A DNA stretch of 47,687 nt from Cerasicoccus maritimus (GCA_031296935.1 JAVDPD010000018.1:1-47687); one strand, 5' to 3'. Counted from the stretch's first letter, positions 36,863 to 47,060 are shown. A program made the numbers and translations. The notes: generated from the sequence alone by a model not told the origin.

Positions 36863-38541
36863 AGCTTTTGCCAGCAGAGGAAGGTTTGGTCGTCATTGGC
36901 GGGTTCGTGTGCGTGGTCGATTTCGGCTCGCAGATCCTTCCAGATGCTTTCGGGGGGGTGGTTTTTGCGTTGCATAAGGAAGTTGACGAAATTCTCCCAG
37001 CCCCAGATGTCGCCGTCGCGCGACCATTCAAAGAGGCCATCGGTGACGATGAACACACGCGCTGAGGCGTCTAGGGAGAAACGCTCGGTGACATATTCGG
37101 CATCGGTATAGAGCCCCAAAGGCGGTCCTGATGGTTCGACGCTAAACGCTTCGGAACCTTCGATGCAGCCGATGACCGGGCAATGGCCGGCATTGACAAT
37201 TTCTATCTTGCGCAGGTTTTTGGGAATGCGGGCAATCGCGCAAGTTGCAAACATCGTCATGTCTTCCAGCTCGCGGCAGAGCGTGCGGTTGAGCGCCATC
37301 ATCAGGCCGACCAGCGAATACTGGAAAGTAATACTGATGTGCAAGGCTGTGCGGAACATGGCGGCGAGAAATGCTGCCGGGACCCCTTTGCCCATGACGT
37401 CGATCATGCACAGAATTATATCTCCGCCGCGCGTCTCGCAGATTTCCACGTGGTCGCCCGATACTTCACGCGCGGTGCGTCGGCGCACAAATGCACTCCA
37501 GCCTTCGCCTTGGGTCAGTTGGGGGAGAGGCAACAGGCAGTCCTGCATTTCTGAGGCAATTTCCAACTCTCGCAGTGCTTGGTTTTCGCGATCGCGGACT
37601 TGGGCGTTGCTGGCGTTCATCACCGCAATGCCGATTAAGTCGGCAAAGGTGCGCACGGTGTTGCGGATTTGGGCGTATAGCTCCATTTCTACCAAATGAT
37701 TGGCCAGCAGCAGGGCACCGCATACGTTGCCGCCAGCAATGATTGGGCAGATGATGCCGCTGTGCGTTTCCGCGAGCTGCGGGTCGCTTTCGATGATGCT
37801 CTGCTCGGCCCAACTGAACTCCTGTCCATCTTCGAGAACAGATAAAATATGTGGTGAGTCGAGGGGCGGGCTGGCGGCAACTCCGCTCAGAGCTAGCTCG
37901 GCCATCAACGTGGATTCGATCACGTCGCTCAAATAAATTGCCACCTCGTCATGCGGGGCCACGCCCTGTAGGTCGACCAGCGCTTGCTCCAGGAAGTCGA
38001 CCACGGTTTCACTCTGCACGAGAGCTTCGCCCAACCGGTAAAAGGCCGCCAGGGATTCGAAGCAGGTCGAGAGCTCCATCATGGCTTTTTCCACGAGGGT
38101 CTCCGGCGCGTGCGCTTGGTTGAGCCCGGGGTGTTGTCTAGTGACACGGCACAGGTAGCTGTCCTTGTTGCGCCAGTGCATGGTTTGGTCTACCAGATTG
38201 GCGACGAGAAACAGGCCGCGCCCATGAGTGGAGGCCTCACTGGGCAGGCTGGGGTTTTGGATTATTTCTTCGGGCGGGCCGTTGCCTGGGTCTATTACTA
38301 CGAGGCTAATTTCTTCCTGCCAGATATCCCACTGGACCGTTATGATTTCATTAGGATCGCTCTTGCAGCCGTGGATCACGGCATTGGCAAAAATTTCGGT
38401 TAGCACCAAGGCCCAATCAGTGATGGCTTCTGGCGGGAGCGCCATGTCCGCGAGGAACAGGGTAAACTGTTCCCGCAGCGTATTAATTTCACTTAATCGC
38501 GCGGGTGCCAAGTACCTATGTCCAGACAGTGGGCCGTTCAT
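36859..38541 (-). CDS. RsbW-like kinase / GAF / PP2C phosphatase fusion
   Basis: A 560-residue regulator with both halves of a partner-switching system in one chain. Residues 10-130 form an RsbW-type HATPase (N-box EIFANAVIHG, DPGNGPP, HGRGLFLVANLVD). A GAF-like sensory domain spans about 150-310 (FYRLGEALVQSETVVDFLEQ onward). A SpoIIE/RsbU-type PP2C domain follows (about 345-555) with EVSGDHVEI, MIDVMGKGVPAAFLAAMF, NAGHCPVI and VTDGLFEWS carrying metal-binding aspartates. It would phosphorylate and dephosphorylate a STAS protein; such a gene lies divergently 55 bases away. The frame can begin with TTG at 38544; the ATG at 38541 is used. Confidence 0.92.
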   Translation of the reverse strand: MNGPLSGHRYLAPARLSEINTLREQFTLFLADMALPPEAITDWALVLTEIFANAVIHGCKSDPNEIITVQWDIWQEEISLVVIDPGNGPPEEIIQNPSLPSEASTHGRGLFLVANLVDQTMHWRNKDSYLCRVTRQHPGLNQAHAPETLVEKAMMELSTCFESLAAFYRLGEALVQSETVVDFLEQALVDLQGVAPHDEVAIYLSDVIESTLMAELALSGVAASPPLDSPHILSVLEDGQEFSWAEQSIIESDPQLAETHSGIICPIIAGGNVCGALLLANHLVEMELYAQIRNTVRTFADLIGIAVMNASNAQVRDRENQALRELEIASEMQDCLLPLPQLTQGEGWSAFVRRRTAREVSGDHVEICETRGGDIILCMIDVMGKGVPAAFLAAMFRTALHISITFQYSLVGLMMALNRTLCRELEDMTMFATCAIARIPKNLRKIEIVNAGHCPVIGCIEGSEAFSVEPSGPPLGLYTDAEYVTERFSLDASARVFIVTDGLFEWSRDGDIWGWENFVNFLMQRKNHPPESIWKDLRAEIDHAHEPANDDQTFLCWQKL

Positions 38542-38596
38542 CAAGTTAAGATAAATTAAAATAGCGTTCAGTTTAAAGCGTATTTTTCTTTATGAG

Positions 38597-38938
38597 ATGG
38601 CGGCGATGGTTAAGGTCAATTCATTCGCCATGAAACTGTTCGACCATCTCATTGAAGAAAAGGCGCAACTGGAGGTTAAGGTACTCGCCAGCCGATTTGA
38701 CGCGAGTGTGTGCGATGATTTTCGTGATTACATGGATGGGCTTTGGAGTCCGGGACTTGAGAAAATTACTTTGGATCTTTCAACGGTGCAGTTCATCGAC
38801 AGCAGTGGGGTGGGGGCCTTGATTGGTGTGCAAAAGCGCCTGGGCCGTGGCTCCGTCAGCCTGCGTGGCGTCACTGGTCATGTGGCTAACGTCATCAAGC
38901 TTCTGCGCCTTCAGCGCGAATTTGCCCTCATCGACTAA
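38597..38938 (+). CDS. STAS anti-sigma factor antagonist
   Basis: A 113-residue single STAS domain of the SpoIIAA/RsbV type. The phosphorylatable serine lies in TVQFIDSSGVGALIGV (S69/S70). When unphosphorylated such proteins bind the kinase/anti-sigma partner and release its target. It is divergent from the RsbW-GAF-PP2C fusion, the obvious partner that could phosphorylate and dephosphorylate it. Later in-frame starts at 38606 and 38630 would remove up to eleven residues, which precede the domain. The ultimate target (a sigma factor or other output) is not in view; the ECF sigma factor at 32725 is not known to be a member of such circuits. Confidence 0.9.
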   Translation: MAAMVKVNSFAMKLFDHLIEEKAQLEVKVLASRFDASVCDDFRDYMDGLWSPGLEKITLDLSTVQFIDSSGVGALIGVQKRLGRGSVSLRGVTGHVANVIKLLRLQREFALID

Positions 38939-38968
38939 CTTGGCAACAACCGAGTAGGCTTTACTATT

Positions 38969-38986
38969 TTGGCTCAGTTGGCTCGG
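38969..38986. repeat. Two 9-bp repeats related to the 29038 array
   Basis: TTGGCTCAG followed by TTGGCTCGG, the same unit (opposite orientation) as the five-unit array at 29038-29082. It lies between the convergent STAS and phosphatase genes. Confidence 0.55.
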
Positions 38987-38988
38987 GG

Positions 38989-39010
38989 TCTAGGGAAGAG
39001 AGTCCCTAGA
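38989..39010. terminator. Hairpin overlapping the phosphatase stop codon
   Basis: TCTAGGGA (38989-38996) pairs perfectly with TCCCTAGA (39003-39010), 8-bp stem and 6-base loop, between convergent genes. No T tract follows on either side. The arm on the right includes the stop codon of the minus-strand gene. Confidence 0.5.
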
Positions 39011-39512
39011 TGGTTGTTCCTACGCTAGTCGCAGCTGTGGTGCAGCCCGACTTGCGCATGACGCCGATATTTTTGATGAGCGCAAGGACTTCAAAGTGGA
39101 TTTTGTCGCGAATCAAGCGGGCCCCTTTTTTGCGTAGCTCGGGGGTGCCCTCAAGAGATTGGAAGTCGGAGATGGACCAAGGGATGACTTGGGCGGCCTT
39201 GGCGTATAGCACGTCGACATTGGTCATAAAGATAGGGCATTGCTCGGTGGTAGCTTGGTTGCAGAGTGTGACCACATAGTCGAATGGCGCACCGCTTTTG
39301 TAGAGGTCGAAGACAGATGCGGGTCCTTCGGCGGGGAGCTCGATGCCGACTTCCGCCATAATGCCGCGTGGCAGCTCGCCCAGAGTTCCCGGGTCAAAGC
39401 ACGCGCTTTGCGCTTCGACTTGATCCGAGGCATGGTGGTGGGCGAATAGCTCGGCGATTTTGCTTCGTCCGCCATGGTAGGTGCAGACAAACAGAATGCG
39501 TATCTTTTTCAT
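39006..39512 (-). CDS. Low-molecular-weight phosphatase / arsenate reductase homologue
   Basis: A 168-residue protein of the low-molecular-weight tyrosine phosphatase fold. The P-loop reads CTYHGGRS, which keeps the C-x5-R-S pattern although family members usually have CxGNxCRS or similar. The later LCNQATTEQCPIFM segment resembles the region of arsenate reductases that carries extra cysteines, and a further cysteine is near the end (KSGCTTAATS). Hydrolysis of phosphotyrosine or reduction of arsenate are both possible. The usual aspartate-containing DP loop is not obvious, since VIPWSISDFQSLEG takes its place. No arsenic genes are nearby. It has its own terminator upstream belonging to sodN. 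Confidence 0.75.
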   Translation of the reverse strand: MKKIRILFVCTYHGGRSKIAELFAHHHASDQVEAQSACFDPGTLGELPRGIMAEVGIELPAEGPASVFDLYKSGAPFDYVVTLCNQATTEQCPIFMTNVDVLYAKAAQVIPWSISDFQSLEGTPELRKKGARLIRDKIHFEVLALIKNIGVMRKSGCTTAATSVGTTI

Positions 39513-39595
39513 CGGGGTATTTGCTGACGTCAGGTTATAGGGTATTCCTTGTAGTTCGGTAAATTTATAAACGTCCGTTTCTGCCTAAATTTTAG

Positions 39596-39633
39596 ACAAA
39601 AAAACTGCCCATCACCACGAGGCAATGGGCAGT
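39596..39633 (-). terminator. Intrinsic terminator of sodN
   Basis: On the minus strand the stem ACTGCCCAT (39625-39633 side) pairs with ATGGGCAGT (39604-39612 side), with two further inner pairs, and runs into seven or more T residues (A run at 39597-39604 on the plus strand, one C-free stretch). It lies 24 bases after the sodN stop. Confidence 0.9.
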
Positions 39634-39656
39634 CGCGAAAAGGTGACGCGCTTGGC

Positions 39657-40130
39657 TTAGTGATGGTGACCGTGCTCGGGGTAGTAGGCGCGGAGGGCGA
39701 GGATTGCTTTATTCAAGGCTTCGGCGCTGGCGGCGTCGGAGTTTTGCTTGGCCTTCATTGCGGCGACCATCACGGCGTGGTGCTTGGCGAGGCGCTCCTT
39801 GTAGTCGTCTTGCGAGGACTTCACGCGCTGGGTGAGGAAGTAGTTGCTGATGATTTCAATGACGTTGTCAGCGTGGTCTTCCTTGTTGTTGACCCAGCGG
39901 ACAAACTGGTTGCCGGACTGCGGATCGGTCTTGCCAGCGAGGGCGTCGATCTCGGTCATGCATTTCTTGATGGTGGTCGCGTCGAGGAGCATCTGCTTGA
40001 CCATCAGGTCGTCGTCGTAAATGCCACAGGGAATCTGGCAGTGCGCTGAAGCGGTGTTGGCCGAGAACAAGAGCGCGGCCAACATCGTGAGTAAATAGGC
40101 GAGGGGATTAGCCGTGGTGTTTGAATTCAT
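39657..40130 (-). CDS. sodN: Nickel superoxide dismutase with Sec-type signal peptide
   Basis: A 157-residue precursor of nickel-type superoxide dismutase, which dismutes superoxide to oxygen and peroxide. The nickel hook HCQIPCGIYDD matches H-C-x-x-P-C-G-x-Y. It sits directly after a hydrophobic leader ending in ASA (residues 1-29), so signal peptidase would make His30 the new N-terminus; His1, Cys2 and Cys6 of the mature enzyme are the nickel ligands. Streptomyces enzymes instead have a short propeptide cut by SodX. The rest is a helical bundle rich in Asp and Lys, with a His-rich tail (EHGHHH). The ATG at 40130 is chosen; a TTG at 40148 would add an Arg to the leader. Confidence 0.92.
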   Translation of the reverse strand: MNSNTTANPLAYLLTMLAALLFSANTASAHCQIPCGIYDDDLMVKQMLLDATTIKKCMTEIDALAGKTDPQSGNQFVRWVNNKEDHADNVIEIISNYFLTQRVKSSQDDYKERLAKHHAVMVAAMKAKQNSDAASAEALNKAILALRAYYPEHGHHH

Positions 40131-40259
40131 AAGGCGACTGTCTGCCAAAGCTGAGGCATTGTCAAAAGCGGAAGGTGAATTTCCGGCAAAGGGCAGCGGC
40201 GTATTGTTTAGTCGCGGATGAACGCGGATGCTTTGGTAAGCGTATGAGAGTGCGCAGAA

Positions 40260-42038
40260 TTAATCGAGCTGAACGTCGATAAGCAGGAACTTCGGTTGGT
40301 CGCCCAGGTCGACAGATGCTGTGCTGTAGCCATCCGAGTTCGGAGGTGAAATCGTTACGCCGTCCGTGCTCCAGGAGCTTAGATTCTCACTGGCAAGCAC
40401 CGTGTAGGTGACCCCTTCACGGTTGGCGAAGTAGGTGAGCTCGAGCTTGTTGCCATCGGCAGGAACCGGCTCGGGCTGCGCGCTTTCTGTGGGGCTGTAG
40501 TCCAGCGCATATGGGATAATCAGTGGCTCGCCTTGGGCGGAGGTTGCCGTGGCGATATCGGTATCGTAGCTGAGCTCTTGTTCAACCAGCCACATCTTGC
40601 CTGTGGTTTTTGGGCCCATGTCGATTGATGGGCAACGGAACCAGGTTGGTGTGGTGAAGCCAGCTTGATCGGAGAAAAAGTAAACGGTGGGTTCCGGGTA
40701 ACCGAGAGAGTCTGAGTAAGTAAAAAAGTAAAAATCTGCCGGCGTTGTGGGCGCTGCTCCGAGAAAGTAAATCTCCAGATCTTCCATGCCGGCAGTGAAT
40801 GAGAATATTTGCGATTCCAGCTCTTCAAGGCTGCTAGGCAGGATGAGTTGTTGGATGCCTGTGCAACCACTGAAAGCGCTCGATTCGATGATTCTCAGCG
40901 ATTCGGCTAATTCAATGGAGGTCAGGTTACTCGCTCCGGACATTGCACTGTCTAGGATCACCTCGACGGTGTCGGGCAGCGCGAACGTTGTCGCGGTCGA
41001 TGCGCTTGGGTATGCGATGAGCTCGGTCATGCTCTTGTTGTAGAGCACAAAATCTTGGCTGGCATAGGTGGCGTTGCTCGGGCTGACGGTGTAGGATATG
41101 TTACCAAAGGAATTGCGGTAAAGCTCCGTGACCGAACTGGGAATGTAGACGGAGGTAATCAGGGTGCCGTTGAAGGCATACTCGCCGATGGTTAGCAAGG
41201 TTGATGGGAGTGTGATGCTGCTGATCCCTGCATTACTCATGGCAAAGGCATCATGCTCGATGTCGAGCAGACCTTCAGGCAGGTTGATTGTTTGGAGCTG
41301 CGAGCAATCGACAAACGACCATGAGGCTATGGTGGTCACGGTGGGCGGAACGTCGAAACTGGTGGCGGGATCGGCGATCGGGTAATTGATGAGCCGGGTG
41401 ACTTGCTTGTCGTATAGCACGTTGTCGATTGCCGTGAAATAGGTGCTCTCTTCCGCAACGGTAATGCTCGTTAGTGAATGGCAGTTGGAAAAAACGCCGC
41501 CCGCTAGTTGGTTGACTGAGGCGGGGATGTGGATGGACGTTAAGCCACTGAAAATGAAGGCTCCGTATTCAATCTGAAGCGTGGCATCGGGTAGAGCGAG
41601 GCTGGTCAAGCTGCTGCATGAATGGAAGGCATATTCATCAATCAGCGTTAGCGATGCTGGCAGATTGATCGAGTCGAGTTGGCTACAGTTTGCAAATGCC
41701 CATTCGCCGATTTCCTCTAAACCCTCGGACAGGGTTACGGTCTCAAGTAGTGCACAGTTGTTGAATGCAACTAGCCCAATGTGCGTAACGCTCGATGGGA
41801 TGGTGACGCTCGTGATGTTCTGATCTGCAAATGAAGCAATATCTAGTCGCGTGACCGTTTTGCCGTCGAGGGTGTCGGGGATGACCAAGTCGCCTTCGAG
41901 GACGCCATCCACATCGTAGATGGCAGCGGTATCTCCGTAATCAAAATAGAGGAAGGAGCCGGATTGAGCGGCAGACGCCCACACCACACTGAGTATGTAT
42001 AGACTGACTAAGAAAATGATGCGGTGAATTAGAAGCAC
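40260..42038 (-). CDS. Secreted BspA-type leucine-rich-repeat protein
   Basis: A 592-residue protein with an N-terminal signal sequence (about 1-24, ending in WASA) from a GTG start at 42038. Residues 25-440 are built from BspA-like LRR_5 repeats (LLETVTLSEGLEEIGEWAFA, LDSINLPASLTLIDEYAFHS, and many more, each with a V/I-x-I/L-P-x-S/T-L/V pattern). A C-terminal beta region after about 470 (YTVLASENLSSWSTDG and onward) is separate. LRR_5 proteins are often surface or secreted binding proteins. No covalent anchor or sorting signal is apparent. Its partner is unknown. It reads towards sodN, which begins 129 bases downstream on the same strand. Confidence 0.9.
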   Translation of the reverse strand: MLLIHRIIFLVSLYILSVVWASAAQSGSFLYFDYGDTAAIYDVDGVLEGDLVIPDTLDGKTVTRLDIASFADQNITSVTIPSSVTHIGLVAFNNCALLETVTLSEGLEEIGEWAFANCSQLDSINLPASLTLIDEYAFHSCSSLTSLALPDATLQIEYGAFIFSGLTSIHIPASVNQLAGGVFSNCHSLTSITVAEESTYFTAIDNVLYDKQVTRLINYPIADPATSFDVPPTVTTIASWSFVDCSQLQTINLPEGLLDIEHDAFAMSNAGISSITLPSTLLTIGEYAFNGTLITSVYIPSSVTELYRNSFGNISYTVSPSNATYASQDFVLYNKSMTELIAYPSASTATTFALPDTVEVILDSAMSGASNLTSIELAESLRIIESSAFSGCTGIQQLILPSSLEELESQIFSFTAGMEDLEIYFLGAAPTTPADFYFFTYSDSLGYPEPTVYFFSDQAGFTTPTWFRCPSIDMGPKTTGKMWLVEQELSYDTDIATATSAQGEPLIIPYALDYSPTESAQPEPVPADGNKLELTYFANREGVTYTVLASENLSSWSTDGVTISPPNSDGYSTASVDLGDQPKFLLIDVQLD

Positions 42039-42103
42039 TATCTGATCTTGTGATTGCTTTAACGTTTATCGATTACAGCCTGCTGGGTCGCGGGAGAGTC
42101 GCA

Positions 42104-42137
42104 ACAAAAAAACCGGCGCCCAATTGGACGCCGGTTT
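42104..42137 (-). terminator. Intrinsic terminator of enolase
   Basis: The stem AAACCGGCGCCC (42110-42121) pairs with GGACGCCGGTTT (42126-42137), one G-U pair, 4-base loop AATT. On the minus strand the stem ends in a run of T residues (A run at 42105-42112 on the plus strand). It lies 75 bases past the enolase stop. Confidence 0.93.
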
Positions 42138-42211
42138 GAAAACTTGTTTGAACTCGCTTGGTTGGAAACGCGGCGTAGCCGTATCTCCGATCCAACCGGA
42201 GGTTAGCTGCC

Positions 42212-43600
<1,389 letters not shown>

Positions 43601-44128
43601 TTAGGCCGCATAAGCCTGGCTAATTGAAAACCGGCTGGAACCCCTGATTTTATCAGCAAAAGTTTCCTGGAGCAAATTTGGGCATTTTCCCTGTATTTGG
43701 AGAATTAATTCGCCGAAAAGCGTGTTCGCCCAGGCAAACCAAGGGCGCGAAAACTGCGCCGGGGTCGTTGCGGTGGAAGGATTCGTGCATGAAACTGATA
43801 CCCGCGTGCGTGTTCGTGAGCGTTCGCAGGCAGGCGCGGATCTCGGTCTCGTGGCGGAGGTGTCATCCGTTATAATGAGCGTGTCGGGACGGCCGTCGAT
43901 TTCCTGGAAGTCGACGACAGACTCGTTGGAAGTATAGACCTGCACGGCCTCACTCTGCTGCTTGCTGACATGGCGAAGAAAACGCTCACGCGAATAGAAC
44001 CGCTGCGAAGTCTGCGGCGTGCTGCCATCAACTTGATGAACCACTACGTAGCTGTCAGAGTGAACATCGATGCCGAGATTGACGTGAGTTACTGCTTTTG
44101 ATCTATCAATGCTTGCCGACTTGAGCAA
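43601..44128 (-). pseudogene. IS110-family transposase remnant
   Basis: The 5' part of this 175-codon frame (about residues 14-70) reads VNLGIDVHSDSYVVVHQVDG, then STPQTSQRFYSRERFLRHV and SEAVQVYTSNES, which matches the N-terminus of IS110-family (DEDD) transposases, including the first catalytic aspartate in GIDV. After VYT the expected YEAGxxGY continuation is lost and the remaining sequence (43601 to about 43900) does not match. The ~250-residue C-terminal part of the transposase is absent. It is a decayed insertion fragment 79 bases upstream of enolase. The origin of the 3' portion is unknown. Confidence 0.75.
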
Positions 44129-44357
44129 GTACCAGACCCCGCAACTTCATGTTTTCGCTAGTGCGAACCTCGCCGAGCTTCTTTGCCCCTGTCACAGCAG
44201 CTACTGCGGCGGCGGGGGCAATCATCCAATCGGCTGACCTCTATGCTGTCGGCTCTACGCCATCTACAGTGCAACTTTCCGTATAGCTGTGTACCTTATC
44301 TGAAACACTCTAATCAACACACAGACAACATAAACTTTTTCAGGAAGGATTAAGTGC

Positions 44358-47060
44358 CTAGTCGCTCGGGTCGGGGTCGCCGTTCCAGACGGGTGGATAG
44401 TCGTCGCGGTAGAGGGGCCAGAGCGCTTTGCTCAGGTCGGTGGGTTGATTGGCAGATGTGCCGCCTCCGTTGGTCCAGATCCAGTAGCGGTCCGCGTAGT
44501 CGAAGAACACATCGTTGTTCCAGATGTTTTTCGCGCCCATGATCTGCATGGAGAGCGCGGTGCCGACATTGACCGAGCCGTTGATCGCGCGGTAGTAGAT
44601 TGGCAAGTCGGCATTGTCACGGGTGGGCCAGTAGCTGTGGCGGATGCCCCACTCGGGCGTACCAAGATAGTTACTGTCGTAGGGGATAATGTCTCCTTCG
44701 GCGATGTCGCGACTGTCGGGGTCCCATTGGCCGCCTTCTGATTTCAGGCCGCTCTGGGTGATATCGATCTCGGCCTGCGACACGTAGAAGTGCGTCTGGT
44801 ATTCCTGGAACTGGACACCCGTGCTGCCGGAGTTGCCATCGTGCTTGCCCCAATTGCCGACGTCGAGCATGTGCGCGTCGTTGAGGAGGAGGCCGGCGTA
44901 GATGATCGGCATCTTGCGGCCGAGCATGTGGCCACCGTCGGCTTGCCAGCCTGGGCCATTGTCGGCAACGCCGGTGCAGTCGATGCCGTATTGGACGAGG
45001 TTGATGATCAGCTTGTCCTTGCTCGGGCTACCAGTCAGCTGCGTAAAATCGAGGTTGGTCATCAGGGCGGTGTTGTTGACGACGTGCGCCATGTCGCGGC
45101 CGTAGTCCGGCATGTTGAGTGATGGGTGGTAATAGCGGCCGTAGTAGCTGCTGCGGTGGTCGATCCACGGGCGGGACATCGCGGCCTCCAGGCTGGGGAT
45201 GGATGGCAGACCGGTGCTCGGCGGTGTGAGGTTGGAGAGCTTTGTCAGGTCGAGATCGCCAAATTGGTAGTCGAGGCTTTTGTCCGAGCCGGCGTAGGGC
45301 GGGCGGAAGCTGTAGTCCGTCGGCGCGGCGTCGACCACGGTCAAGATCGCGGCGGAGCGGAGCATTGGGCGAGGGCCGCTGTCTTGATAAGTCGGGCAGC
45401 CGGGCTCGCGGTCGGAGGCGGAATTGTAGAGCCAGCTGACCGCCGACACGAGCGAGCTGTCCACCGGCACGGTCAAGGTGTTGCTCGGGGAGACGGGGCT
45501 GCCGTTGGGCAGCGCGACGTTGAGTGACTGGTCGTAGCCCTTGCCGTCGTCGTAGCCCTGAACGCTTGAGCTGTGACTGGCGAGCGGGTTGATCATCGAG
45601 CCGTTTTGGTTGAGCCGCGGCGTGTAGCTGGGATCGTTCAGATGGTTGTCGATGCCGATGATGGTGACCGGTCCCTTGACCCAGAAATCGCCGGTTACAT
45701 AGGTGCCGTATTCATACTCCTGATCGAAGGTCCAGGTGACGCCGTATTGCTGAATGCGATCGGTCGTGCCCCAAGGCTTGCCAATCTCATTTGCCCCGGT
45801 GATTTCGAGATCGAGCACTGGTTTGATGCTCCCGTTGGCGGATTCGACGTTAATGTATTTAAAGTCGCTGCCGGGGACTTTATCGAGCGTGAGGATCAGG
45901 TAGGCGTAGCTACCGGCGGGCGTGTTATTGTCGTAGAAATCCTGCACCCAGCTGCTGATGTCCACACTGGTGCGGACGCCCCAGCCGTTGGCGGTCAGGT
46001 CGGCCTCACTGGCGAAGTCAGCTTGCAGAAGCGTGGCGTCGGGGTTGGTCGGATTTTCGCCGTCGACGTAAAACTTCGGGTCGCCGACCGTGCCAAAGGT
46101 GTCGGTGTCCGCATGGCCGTAGAGGTCGATGTTGCCCAGGCCGCTGGGGGCTCCGTAAGAACCGCCGGTGACGTTAACCGACAGCGTCGCGCCGGTCACT
46201 TCGCCGCCCATCAAATCGGGGAGCTTCACGGGGAGCACCATGCAGTAGCTCGTGCCGTTGCTATTGCCGCGGCCGAGACGTTCCGGGTTTTGGCCCGTGT
46301 AGCCGTGCCCACCGAGCTCATTGATCACGGTGTCGCTGCTGCTAGCCGTAATGGCCATGTTGGTGATCGTGGGGGGAGGCGGCGTGGCTGGACCGGTGAC
46401 AAGGTTGAGCTCAGGCTTCACGCTGCTGTTGGCGCTGTTGACCTTCAGGTATTTGTAGTCTCCGCTGGGGATCGAATCCATCGTAACCATCAGGAAGCAG
46501 TATTCGCCCGGCTGTGCGCCGGCGTTATACAGGTCTTGCAAATGGCTGCCAATATCGGCGCTGGTCACGACGCCGAAGCCTCCGTTGACGAGGATATCGG
46601 TGTCGACGAACTGGTCTTGCAGCAGCAACGCGTAAGGGTTGGTTGGGTTACTGCCATCGACGTAGAAATCGGCGTTGGAGACTGTGGCGCTACTCGATAA
46701 CAGCGTACTGCCATAAAGGTCAAGATCGGGCAGGGTGGAGGGGTTCCACGAGCCGCCGGTGAAGTTCAGGTTGAGCGTAGCGCTGTTGACGACGTCACCT
46801 TGCAGGTCTGGCAGGGCAAAGGGCATCACGAAGGCGTAGTTGTAGCCGTCGTTTTTGCGTTTGCCGATACGGACTTCTTGGTCGCCCACCCATTGGCTGG
46901 AGCCATTGACGTTGACGTTGTTGTCCTGATCATGACTGATTACGGTCAGGTTGGCAGCAGAGAGACAGCTGGCAACGGCCAGCGAGGAGATAATCATCCG
47001 TGAGGGGTGCAGCAGCTCACAGCCACGCAATCCCTGGGGGAGGGGGAGTGTATTCAACAT
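44358..47060 (-). CDS. Large secreted protein with duplicated N-terminal domain
   Basis: A 900-residue protein with a leader (residues 1 to about 36, ending in CLSAA). An in-frame ATG at 46997 would give a shorter leader. Two similar domains of about 185 residues follow (about 37-222 and 228-420): each has a DxxVN-x-GxxQ-like start, FALPDLQGDVVNSATLNLN versus VKLPDLMGGEVTGATLSVN, NPTNPYALLLQ versus NPTNPDATLLQ, and a K-YLKVNSANSSVKPELNL type end. They resemble DNRLRE/CBM-like beta domains. The C-terminal ~480 residues include ADGGHMLGRKMPIIYAGLLL and DIAEGDIIPYDSNYLGTPEW, which I cannot assign; polysaccharide-active enzymes with such tandem binding domains are plausible. Export is well supported, function is not. 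Confidence 0.82.
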   Translation of the reverse strand: MLNTLPLPQGLRGCELLHPSRMIISSLAVASCLSAANLTVISHDQDNNVNVNGSSQWVGDQEVRIGKRKNDGYNYAFVMPFALPDLQGDVVNSATLNLNFTGGSWNPSTLPDLDLYGSTLLSSSATVSNADFYVDGSNPTNPYALLLQDQFVDTDILVNGGFGVVTSADIGSHLQDLYNAGAQPGEYCFLMVTMDSIPSGDYKYLKVNSANSSVKPELNLVTGPATPPPPTITNMAITASSSDTVINELGGHGYTGQNPERLGRGNSNGTSYCMVLPVKLPDLMGGEVTGATLSVNVTGGSYGAPSGLGNIDLYGHADTDTFGTVGDPKFYVDGENPTNPDATLLQADFASEADLTANGWGVRTSVDISSWVQDFYDNNTPAGSYAYLILTLDKVPGSDFKYINVESANGSIKPVLDLEITGANEIGKPWGTTDRIQQYGVTWTFDQEYEYGTYVTGDFWVKGPVTIIGIDNHLNDPSYTPRLNQNGSMINPLASHSSSVQGYDDGKGYDQSLNVALPNGSPVSPSNTLTVPVDSSLVSAVSWLYNSASDREPGCPTYQDSGPRPMLRSAAILTVVDAAPTDYSFRPPYAGSDKSLDYQFGDLDLTKLSNLTPPSTGLPSIPSLEAAMSRPWIDHRSSYYGRYYHPSLNMPDYGRDMAHVVNNTALMTNLDFTQLTGSPSKDKLIINLVQYGIDCTGVADNGPGWQADGGHMLGRKMPIIYAGLLLNDAHMLDVGNWGKHDGNSGSTGVQFQEYQTHFYVSQAEIDITQSGLKSEGGQWDPDSRDIAEGDIIPYDSNYLGTPEWGIRHSYWPTRDNADLPIYYRAINGSVNVGTALSMQIMGAKNIWNNDVFFDYADRYWIWTNGGGTSANQPTDLSKALWPLYRDDYPPVWNGDPDPSD

